In this document: positions 1 to 5,933 of the stretch, in pieces
How positions within the stretch are numbered: position 1 is the stretch's first letter
Layout of the letters: each line of letters starts with the position of its first letter
From: Bacteroidales bacterium
GTDB lineage: Bacteria; Bacteroidota; Bacteroidia; Bacteroidales; WCHB1-69
Assembly: GCA_031264975.1 (NCBI GenBank)
Contig: JAISDH010000081.1
Location: 1 to 6,048 of the forward strand
Direction of reading: 5' to 3'
DNA length: 6,048 bases
The notes under the pieces: generated by a model
What the model saw: the letters and a program-made list of their open reading frames with translations, nothing else
What the model was told of the DNA's origin: nothing
Database searches by the model: none
Program-made: the position numbers and the translations under genes

Positions 1-1314
1 AGCGATAATTGGGCAACCAACAATCAGGACAGCAAGTCTGAAATGTATTATTTGGAATACCAATATGCAAAACGATTTAAAAAGGCGGGCGACCTTCAAA
101 TGTTTGTAGGCGGCGTAGGGCAGTTTTCCAGAACAAGCGGTAATATATTTACAAGCGTAGGCGATACAACAGGCAATCTTCGTCCCAAATATTCTGCCAA
201 TGGAGCAATCTATGTTCAATTGGAAAAGAAATTCCTCAAGAAAAAGAATTTGACGATACTTGGAGGAGCGCGTTACGAATATTTTCAGATTTTTGAAGAG
301 TTCGGTAATCTATTGCAAGACAGTGCAAGCGGAAATTATGTAGAAGCAAAGCCGGTATTCAGAATAGGCGTTAATTATCAGATAGTACGAACATTCACTT
401 CCTTTAGAGCTTCCTTTGGACAGGGATACCGCTTCCCAACGATTGGAGAACGCTATATTACAACAAGAGTAGGAAGATACGGTTTTTATCCCAATCCCAA
501 TTTGAAATCAGAAACAAGTTGGAATGTAGAGATTGGCGTTCAACAAATGTTTAAGTTGTTAGGCATACAGGGATTTATTGATGTGGCGAGTTATTACCAG
601 CGATATAATAACTATGTGGAATTTTTCCTCGGTCCCTGGCTAACGCCGGAACAGGAACCTAATGTATTCGATAGATATGGCTTTTCTTTTTTTAATACAG
701 GACCTGCACAAATAACGGGGATAGACCTTTCCATAGGCGGAGAAGCGAAAATGACGAACTATCTTAAATATTCATTTTACTTTGCCTATACCTTTAGTCA
801 TCCAAAAGTATTGGATACAAGTTATGTATTTACAGTAACGCCTTCCAAAGAATATAATTATGTCAATACTTCATCTGATGCGGCAAATCAAATTATGAAA
901 TACAGACTTGAGCATGTTTTTAAAGTAGATTTGGATATTACCTTGTTTGATTGTTTTACGTTTGGCGCTTCTACGCAATATTACAGTTTGATGAAGAATG
1001 TAGATGGTTTCTTTTATACAATGGATAGACTTTCTTCCAGTGCGTCCAGACCTGTAAGGTCACAACCCCCGCTTCCTTTCGATGGATTGGAAGAATATAG
1101 AGAGAATCATCAGAAAGGAGCTTGGGTATTTGGATTACGAACAAGTGTAGAAATGTGGAATGTGAAACTGTCATTAATAGTAAGTAATTTATTTAACCGA
1201 GAATATTCGTTGCGTCCAATGGCGGCGGAAGCGCCCCGAATAACAACGGTACAATTATTGTATAAATTTACGGAAGGGGAACCGATTTTCCCCAAGAAAA
1301 AGAAAAATAGTTAG
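1..1314 (+). CDS. TonB-dependent outer-membrane receptor, 3' part (N-terminus outside window)
   Basis: The frame is open from the first base, so the gene begins upstream; 437 residues are visible and the ATG at 43 is internal. The visible part is the beta-barrel of a TonB-dependent receptor, which imports a scarce ligand across the outer membrane using energy from TonB-ExbBD. Sequence signs are alternating aromatic/polar strands throughout, FGQGYRFPTIGERY at visible residues 139-152, NPNLKSETSW at 165-174 (the usual NPxLKPE signature), NTGPAQITGIDL at 232-243, SNLFNREYS at 405-413 and a last strand TTVQLLYKF at 415-423. These receptors usually have 650-900 residues, so the plug and N-terminal strands are missing here. 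About 14 residues, Lys-rich (PKKKKNS), follow the final strand; barrels normally end at that aromatic residue. The secreted-protein gene starts 30 bp downstream with no terminator between, so the two are probably co-transcribed. The substrate cannot be read from this part. Confidence 0.93.
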   Translation, partial: SDNWATNNQDSKSEMYYLEYQYAKRFKKAGDLQMFVGGVGQFSRTSGNIFTSVGDTTGNLRPKYSANGAIYVQLEKKFLKKKNLTILGGARYEYFQIFEEFGNLLQDSASGNYVEAKPVFRIGVNYQIVRTFTSFRASFGQGYRFPTIGERYITTRVGRYGFYPNPNLKSETSWNVEIGVQQMFKLLGIQGFIDVASYYQRYNNYVEFFLGPWLTPEQEPNVFDRYGFSFFNTGPAQITGIDLSIGGEAKMTNYLKYSFYFAYTFSHPKVLDTSYVFTVTPSKEYNYVNTSSDAANQIMKYRLEHVFKVDLDITLFDCFTFGASTQYYSLMKNVDGFFYTMDRLSSSASRPVRSQPPLPFDGLEEYRENHQKGAWVFGLRTSVEMWNVKLSLIVSNLFNREYSLRPMAAEAPRITTVQLLYKFTEGEPIFPKKKKNS

Positions 1315-1344
1315 TTCAAAAATATTAATCTAAATTATGGTTTT

Positions 1345-2952
1345 ATGAAGAAAGTTATTTTATTGACGGCATTTATAGCTGTCGCAGTGAATTTGAAAGC
1401 ACAGAATGCTCCCTTTCCTGATGGAGGGTTTGAGAATTGTTGGGAAGAGTTTGAAAACAGGACGCCAGGAAAAGCTGATTATTGGGATTTCAAAGAAAAT
1501 TATTTATTAACTACATTAAATCAATTGCATGAGCTTACCGGAGACGAAGGAGATGCGCCTCTTACGGTTTTCCGATTTGATGGAAGTGACGTTTACAATG
1601 GCTCTTATTCTTTAGAATTAGTTTCTAAATCAATGACGCTTGGAGGGTCTTCTATTTTTTTACCCGGAGTTGCTGCAACCCTTTTCATTAGTTATTCTCC
1701 GTTAGATTGTATATTAGGAAGCGATTTTACTTCCCGTCCTACCGCAATAAAAGGTTGGTACAAATATGCGCCTGCAAATGGAGATTCCGCGGCAATAGAA
1801 GTAACATTAAAGAAAAACGGGACAGTATTAGGCAGTGGGAAACAGGTAATAACAAACGCAGTTTCCAATTGGTCGCAGTTTAATGTTCCCATTTATTACT
1901 CTTCTAACGAAACACCGGATTCAATCATTGTTATATTTGCATCCAGCGCTAATTATGATTTTACAAAAGGTCTTACAGGCTTAATGCAATGTCAGGGACA
2001 AATAGGAAGTACTATGTATGTAGACGACGTAGAATTTGATTATACCGAACCGGAAAATATTCCGGACGGCGGATTTGAAACTTGTTGGACAAACAAACCA
2101 CTATTAGATGGTAGTGGAGATTACGAGGATTTTAAAGATGATTATTTTTTCAATTCCTTAAATCTGCTTCACTCGCTGTTGGGTGCGCCTTTAACCGCGT
2201 TTAAAGAAACCACTGATCCTCATGCAGGAAGTTATGCTTTAAAACTCGTTTCTGATAATATGTCGATTATGGGACAGACAATATTTTTACCCGGAGCAAT
2301 GGGAAATGCTACAATTCAACCTGTAGTCGGTATGCCTCCTGTTTCGCTATCATTGGGGAGAGCATTTACTTCCCGTCCTAATGCAATAAAAGGTTGGCAT
2401 AAATACGAGCCTGTAGATGGAGATTCTGCTGCAATAGAAATTTTGTTAATGAAAAACGGAACAGTATTAGGCAGCGGAAAACAGATAATAACAAATGAAG
2501 TTTCCACTTGGAATCAATTTAGAGTTCCCATTAATTATACTTCCTACGACACGCCGGATACAGTCATTTTTATATTTGCAGCCAGCGCGAAGTATAATTT
2601 TGCAGGGGGGCTAATGGGCTTAATGCAATGTGGTGGACAAGTAGGAAGCGCTTTGTATTTGGATGATTTGGAACTTGATTATGGTGGCTTAGGGATAAAA
2701 GAAATGTTATATCCGGAAATCACCATGCGAATATATCCCAATCCTTCAAAAGAACAAATAACCGTTCAAATGGCAAAAGAAACGAAAGGAACAATAATAG
2801 TTTATGATTATCTGGCACGAAAAATAGGCGAATATCCGATAAACGGAACGCAGACAACGATAGATATTCAAAATTATGCGCAAGGTTCTTATTTGCTAAA
2901 CGTAGTAGAAAACAACAAAACAATTTCCACTAATCGTTTTGTGAAAAATTAA
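1345..2952 (+). CDS. Secreted two-domain protein (PCMD-like repeats) with T9SS type A sorting domain
   Basis: The 535-residue protein has a Sec signal peptide (MKK, hydrophobic core, probable cleavage after KA-Q near residue 19-20). Two homologous domains of about 210 residues follow, at roughly 24-233 and 238-446. Each starts with PDGGFE-CW, has a central FTSRP-AIKGW-KY segment (128-140 and 341-354) followed by GDSAAIE, and ends in an acidic strand, GSTMYVDDVEFDY or GSALYLDDLELDY. This pattern resembles the PCMD (putative carbohydrate metabolism) family of Bacteroidetes surface proteins; that assignment is by eye. A C-terminal sorting domain occupies about 458-535, beginning IYPNPSKEQ and ending near STNRFVKN, typical of type A T9SS cargo that is secreted and anchored on the cell surface. 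The start is preferred over the ATG at 1337, which runs into a stop after two codons. It lies 30 bp after the receptor, so it probably supplies a surface ligand-binding partner to it. Ligand unknown. Confidence 0.9.
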   Translation: MKKVILLTAFIAVAVNLKAQNAPFPDGGFENCWEEFENRTPGKADYWDFKENYLLTTLNQLHELTGDEGDAPLTVFRFDGSDVYNGSYSLELVSKSMTLGGSSIFLPGVAATLFISYSPLDCILGSDFTSRPTAIKGWYKYAPANGDSAAIEVTLKKNGTVLGSGKQVITNAVSNWSQFNVPIYYSSNETPDSIIVIFASSANYDFTKGLTGLMQCQGQIGSTMYVDDVEFDYTEPENIPDGGFETCWTNKPLLDGSGDYEDFKDDYFFNSLNLLHSLLGAPLTAFKETTDPHAGSYALKLVSDNMSIMGQTIFLPGAMGNATIQPVVGMPPVSLSLGRAFTSRPNAIKGWHKYEPVDGDSAAIEILLMKNGTVLGSGKQIITNEVSTWNQFRVPINYTSYDTPDTVIFIFAASAKYNFAGGLMGLMQCGGQVGSALYLDDLELDYGGLGIKEMLYPEITMRIYPNPSKEQITVQMAKETKGTIIVYDYLARKIGEYPINGTQTTIDIQNYAQGSYLLNVVENNKTISTNRFVKN

Positions 2953-3018
2953 GGAAGTTTTTTAATTTTTATATAAGATTTTTTTAAAAAGCCAGGTTTC
3001 CTGGCTTTTTTGTTTTTT
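2701..3018 (+). repeat. Duplicated cassette 3' end, copy 1 (copy 2 at 4035-4347)
   Basis: The coding part (2701-2949) aligns without gaps to 4035-4283 with 16 differences in 249 bases (about 94% identity). The downstream region and terminator are also related but carry small indels. The domains encoded upstream are far more divergent. The sorting-domain and terminator end is therefore either under strong constraint or kept similar by gene conversion. Confidence 0.85.
2986..3018 (+). terminator. Rho-independent terminator after the two-domain secreted protein
   Basis: Stem AAAAAGCCAGG (2986-2996), loop TTT, stem CCTGGCTTTTT (3000-3010), then a T-rich tail. The 11-bp stem is perfect. It lies 33 bp after the stop codon and closes the receptor/secreted-protein unit. 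The A-run on the left means it could also act on the opposite strand. Confidence 0.9.
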
Positions 3019-3118
3019 AGAAGATTCCCTCTTAGCGAAGACACGACATAAAGCGGGAATGTCTAATAGAAGTATCATCATTTCAAAACATGACGTCTGC
3101 CGCCTTATTCTTTTTCGT

Positions 3119-3289
3119 CTTGAATATGTATAATTAGAACTGTTATTAATCGTAAATAATTTATTTAATGGAGAATATTCATTGCATTCAATGACTTTGG
3201 AGGATACTCAAATAACAATGGTACAATTATTGTGTAAATTTATAGAAGGAGAATCTTTCTTCTCCGAAAAAATAATTAGTTCAAAATAA
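3119..3289 (+). pseudogene. Remnant of a duplicated TonB-receptor 3' end
   Basis: Read in frame from 3119, this stretch aligns without gaps to the last ~50 residues of the receptor at 1-1314. LLIVNNLFNGEYSLHSM matches LSLIVSNLFNREYSLRPM, and ITMVQLLCKFIEGES matches ITTVQLLYKFTEGEP. It contains a TAA stop at 3131 and has no start codon, and about 7 bp are missing near its end relative to the intact gene. The similarity continues past the receptor stop: TTAGTTCAAAA and the 18-bp AATATTAATCTAAATTAT spacer (3291-3308, identical to 1321-1338) lead into the next gene just as they do before 1345. It is a non-functional relic from a cassette duplication. Similarity upstream of 3119 is too weak to extend it with confidence. 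Confidence 0.85.
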
Positions 3290-3314
3290 AAATATTAATC
3301 TAAATTATATGATC

Positions 3315-4286
3315 ATGAGGAAATTTATTTTAGCGATTGCGTCAATTATTGCAATCAATGTAAATGTGTACTGCCAGGAAAGTATTCCGGATGGCGGATT
3401 TGAAAATTGCTGGGAAAACAAACAAATACCAGGTTTCGGCGATTACGAGGATTTTAAAGATGATTATTTTTTTAATACCTTAAATATACTCCACGTGGCA
3501 ATGGATGCAGTCGGTGGAAACGCCCCTTTAACTGCGTTTAAAGACTCTAATAATGTTTCTGAAGGAAATTATGCTTTGAAACTCGTTTCCGACAGTCTAA
3601 TGGTTTCGCCGATGATTGGAGGAAAAACAGTCTTTTTACCTGGAGTAATGGGAAATATTGCACTTAATATTATTGAAACCTATCTTTCATTAGGAAGATC
3701 GTTTACTTCCCGTCCTGCCGCAATAAAAGGTTGGCATAAATATGAACCTGTAGATGGAGATTCTGCGGCAATAGAAATATGGTTGGAGAAAAACGGAACA
3801 ATATTAGGCAGCGGGAAACAGTTAATAACAAGCGCAGTATCTACCTGGTCGCAGTTTAATGTTCCCATTAACTACACTTCAAACGAGACGCCGGATAAAA
3901 TTGTAGTTCTATTTGCATCCAGCGCAAAGTATGATTTATCAGGCGGTCTTGAAAGTTTAATGGAATGTGAAGGTCAAGCAGGAAGCGCTTTGTATTTGGA
4001 TGATTTGGAACTTGATTATAGCGTAGGTATAAAAGAAATGTTATATCCGGAAATCACCATGCAAGTATACCCCAATCCTTCAAAAGAACAAATAACCGTT
4101 CAAATGGCAAAAGAAACGAAAGGTACAGTGATTGTATATGATTATCTGGCACGAAAAATAGGCGAATATCCTATAAATGGCACGCAGACAACAATAGATA
4201 TTCAAAATTATGCGCAGGGTTCTTATTTGCTAAACGTAGTAGAAAACAACAAAACGATTTCCACTAATCGTTTTGTAAAAGATTAA
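3315..4286 (+). CDS. Secreted one-domain paralogue (PCMD-like) with T9SS type A sorting domain
   Basis: The 323-residue protein is a paralogue of the product of 1345-2952. Start choice: the ATG at 3315 (MRKFIL) sits at the same distance from the shared spacer as the start at 1345; an in-frame ATG at 3309 would add two residues. The N-terminal signal peptide ends near NVYC-Q. One domain follows at about 22-235, with PDGGFENCW, FTSRPAAIKGWHKY (130-143), GDSAAIE and GSALYLDDLELDY (223-235). The sorting domain is at about 248-323, starting VYPNPSKEQ (251-259). The last 83 codons before the stop differ from the other gene at only 16 of 249 bases. The first half of the domain resembles the second domain of the larger protein, while WSQFNVPI and SNETPD match its first domain, so the gene is a mosaic. 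No strong promoter is visible directly upstream, and its former partner receptor is a relic. The likely role is a surface-exposed binding protein; ligand unknown. Confidence 0.88.
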   Translation: MRKFILAIASIIAINVNVYCQESIPDGGFENCWENKQIPGFGDYEDFKDDYFFNTLNILHVAMDAVGGNAPLTAFKDSNNVSEGNYALKLVSDSLMVSPMIGGKTVFLPGVMGNIALNIIETYLSLGRSFTSRPAAIKGWHKYEPVDGDSAAIEIWLEKNGTILGSGKQLITSAVSTWSQFNVPINYTSNETPDKIVVLFASSAKYDLSGGLESLMECEGQAGSALYLDDLELDYSVGIKEMLYPEITMQVYPNPSKEQITVQMAKETKGTVIVYDYLARKIGEYPINGTQTTIDIQNYAQGSYLLNVVENNKTISTNRFVKD

Positions 4287-4318
4287 GTTAGTTTTTTTAA
4301 TTGTTCTTAAATATAGCC

Positions 4319-4347
4319 AAAAAAAGCCAGGTTACCTGGCTTTTTTT
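4319..4347 (+). terminator. Rho-independent terminator after the one-domain paralogue
   Basis: A-rich stem ending AAGCCAGG (4319-4331), loop TTA, stem CCTGGCTTTTTTT (4335-4347). It has the same GCCAGG/CCTGGC core as the terminator at 2986-3018, so it was copied with the cassette. It lies 32 bp after the stop codon. Confidence 0.9.
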
Positions 4348-4496
4348 AGACCATTCTCGCTCAGCGTAGCGAAGATGCCAATGTCATCAAGTTAAGAGCA
4401 GAAAGCCCAAATCAATAACATAGATGTAAGCCCAAGCTATGCTCGGAAGGCGTAAAAAGCGCTGAAAGAGCGTAATCAACAGCGTAAGGAAACGCC
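4348..4496. other. Non-coding spacer with a decayed repeat-arm fragment
   Basis: No credible reading frame. Positions 4377-4396 (CAATGTCATCAAGTTAAG preceded by GC) closely match the outer end of the left inverted arm at 4494-4514. Weaker similarity (GATGTAAGCCCAAGC) may continue to about 4446. It may be a decayed additional copy of the same arm sequence. Confidence 0.45.
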
Positions 4497-4571
4497 CAAT
4501 GCCATCAACTTAAGAAATGCCGGAAGGCATTCAATGTAGGTAACCCCGTGCAAGCGGAGCGCAGCTCGGGG
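4497..4571 (+). repeat. Left inverted arm of the repeat element
   Basis: It contains hairpin AATGCC-GGAA-GGCATT (4516-4531) and a second stem-loop closed by ACCCCG and CGGGGT around a GC-rich centre (about 4543-4572). It pairs with 5098-5172. Confidence 0.8.
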
Positions 4572-4650
4572 TAGAAATACGTCCTCTCTATCAGAACTAC
4601 GAAATAGTTTAACTCCATTCGGAGTTGAGAAGGAGAGATATACGGGGGTG

Positions 4651-5091
4651 TTTGTTAGCGTTTTTCTTCTGGATTGCTTCACTGCGTTCGCAATGACGGG
4701 CGAGTGTATGACGACGACAATAACCAACCCGTCATTGCGAGGCACGAAGCAATCCGGTACGGGAGAGTTTTTCAGTCCGTCATTGCGAGGCACGAAGCAA
4801 TCCAGTACAGGCGATTTTGTTAGCGTTTTTCTTCTGGATTGCTTCACTACGTTCGCAATAACGGGCGAGTGTATGACGACGACAATAACCAACCCGTCAT
4901 TGCGAGGCGCGAAGCAATCCAGTACGGTAGAGTTTTTCAGTCCGTCATTGCGAGGCACGAAGCAATCCAGTACAGGCGATTTTGTCAGCGTTTTTCTTCT
5001 GGATTGCTTCACTACGTTCGCAATGACGGGCGAGTATATGACGACGACAATAACCAACCCGTCATTGCGAGGTACGAAGCAATCCAGTACG
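4651..5091. repeat. 165-bp tandem repeat, 2.7 copies, built from palindromic modules
   Basis: Copies at 4651-4815, 4816-4980 and 4981-5091 (truncated) are nearly identical. Each full copy has one reverse and two forward modules. The forward module begins CGTCATTGCGAGG and ends GAAGCAATCC. Forward modules lie at 4730-4755, 4778-4803, 4895-4920, 4943-4968 and 5060-5085; reverse modules at 4671-4698, 4836-4863 and 5001-5028. Opposed neighbours can form long hairpins. The CATTGCGAGGnACGAAGCAATCC theme is a widely dispersed intergenic repeat in several bacterial groups (general knowledge, not checked). Because 165 is a multiple of three, frames stay open across copies. Confidence 0.9.
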
Positions 5092-5097
5092 TTCTGT

Positions 5098-5172
5098 CCC
5101 CAAGCTGCGCTCCGCTTGCTCAGGGTTACACACATTGAACGCCTTCCGGCGTTCCTTAGTTTAACGACATTG
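5098..5172 (-). repeat. Right inverted arm of the repeat element
   Basis: Reverse complement of 4497-4571 with 13 mismatches. It carries hairpin GAACGCC-TTCC-GGCGTTC (5137-5154), in which the pair that is T-A in the left arm is C-G, so the stem is preserved. A run of seven C residues lies just outside the arm. Confidence 0.8.
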
Positions 5173-5289
5173 CCCCCCCAAACCACGTCGAATTAAAAGT
5201 AGAAACCTTATGCCTAACATGAGCATTATCTATGTGCATAAAACAATCAACATAAAGCATGATAAATAACCCTTTACTCACAAGAGCAA
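5173..5289. other. AT-rich intergenic spacer
   Basis: No gene is seen. It contains a short inverted pair TTATGC/GCATAA (about 5209-5242) of doubtful meaning. It separates the repeat element from the promoter of the next transcription unit. Confidence 0.5.
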
Positions 5290-5320
5290 AAAAAAATATT
5301 TTACATACAAATATTTTTTT
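5290..5320. repeat. Perfect 12-bp AT-only inverted repeat upstream of the promoter
   Basis: Arms 5290-5301 (A7 T A TTT) and 5309-5320 (AAA T A T7) are separated by the 7-bp TTACATAC-like spacer at 5302-5308. It ends 32 bp before the -7 box. It could be an operator, a curved UP-like element or a weak terminator for incoming transcripts; the AT-only stem would be unstable as RNA. Confidence 0.5.
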
Positions 5321-5352
5321 CAAAGAAAAAATGATAATAGAAAAAAATAGTG

Positions 5353-5361
5353 TATCTTTGC
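5353..5361 (+). promoter_or_regulatory. Bacteroidetes-type promoter -7 box (TATCTTTGC)
   Basis: TATCTTTGC fits the TAnnTTTG consensus of the Bacteroidetes primary sigma factor. No clear TTTG -33 element is seen at the usual spacing; that position is AT-rich. Transcription would start near 5367 and give a leader of about 565 nt, including the 21-bp array, before the gene at 5934. No other box of this quality was seen between here and 5934. Confidence 0.5.
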
Positions 5362-5522
5362 AGGGATTTTCTTAATCAAGTAAACAATAGAAAATCGGCA
5401 AGAGATTACGGAAATAAATTTTATTTTCAAAATGATATATACTAATACAAGAGACGTTTTTGAGAGTGATAATGGCATAATTTTCAATCTAATAGATGCT
5501 TTCGTCGAAGAGACAAAGACTT

Positions 5523-5858
5523 GTGTCGGGAAGATAAAGACTTGTGTCGGACAAACAAAGCGATGTGCCGGACAAACAAAGCGATGTGCCGGACAAACAA
5601 AGCGATGTGCCGGACAGAGCAACCATTTTGCCAGACCAATATGCCGTTGTGTCAGGCGAAGCAACCGTTTGGTCAGACAAATATGCCGTTGTGTCAGACG
5701 AAGCAACGATTTGGTCAGACAAACATGTCGTTGTGTCAGACGAAGCAACCATTTGGTCAGACAAATATGTCGTTGTGTCAGGCAAAGCAACGATTGTGTC
5801 GGACAAATATGTCGTTTTGTCAGGCGAAGCAACGATTTTGCCAGACAAGGCAACGATT
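5523..5858. repeat. Array of sixteen 21-bp tandem repeats
   Basis: Exactly 336 bp = 16 x 21 bp without indels, with a degenerate extra unit at 5502-5522. The common core is TGTCAGAC/TGCCGGAC. Units 2-4 (5544-5606) are near-identical and end ACAAACAAAGCGAT. From about 5628 two types alternate: A units ending GAAGCAACGATT and B units TGGTCAGACAAATATG followed by YCGTT, giving a 42-bp higher-order period. Several frames on both strands stay open because the unit is seven codons long and lacks stops in those frames. One of them (5432-5944, starting MIYTNTRDVF) gives a Cys/Arg-rich heptad protein that overlaps the next start, which I regard as unlikely to be real. The array lies between a promoter box and a gene of unknown function. 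Confidence 0.95.
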
Positions 5859-5933
5859 TTATTAGTACAGGTAGTAGAAACGAAAAAATAGTATACAGAA
5901 ATAAAAATAATAATAACAAAAAACCATTAAACT

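Larger units (their letters stand above)
4497..5172. mobile_element. Structured non-autonomous repeat element with 75-bp inverted arms
   Basis: The outer arms 4497-4571 and 5098-5172 are reverse complements at 62 of 75 positions. Between them lie a hairpin AACTCC-ATTC-GGAGTT (4611-4626) and a 165-bp tandem repeat. No transposase is encoded. The layout fits a MITE-like or REP-like element mobilised or amplified in trans; mobility is inferred from architecture only. No flanking target-site duplication was recognised. Long open frames cross it on both strands, but they translate the palindromic repeat (SLRGTKQS on one strand, LDCFVPRNDG on the other) and are not genes. Confidence 0.55.

Noticed and set aside
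3019..3118. Further extension of the receptor relic upstream of 3119
   Set aside because: Only scattered hydrophobic matches can be aligned; not above what chance would give by eye.
3189..3197. Promoter for the paralogue gene (TGACTTTGG resembling a -7 box)
   Set aside because: It has a mismatch at a key base, lacks a -33 element, and lies in the relic coding sequence at a place matching the intact receptor gene.
4651..5091. CRISPR array from the repeated CATTGCGAGG modules
   Set aside because: Modules occur in both orientations, the intervening sequence is itself repeated every 165 bp, and no variable spacers exist.
4476..5196. Long open frames on both strands across the repeat element (236 aa on minus, 182 aa on plus)
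   Set aside because: They translate a 165-bp palindromic repeat whose length is a multiple of three; products are repetitive (SLRGTKQS, LDCFVPRNDG) with no recognisable domain.
5523..5858. CRISPR or guide-RNA array
   Set aside because: Units are contiguous 21-mers with only scattered substitutions; there are no unique spacers between conserved repeats and no Cas-like or other nuclease gene in view.
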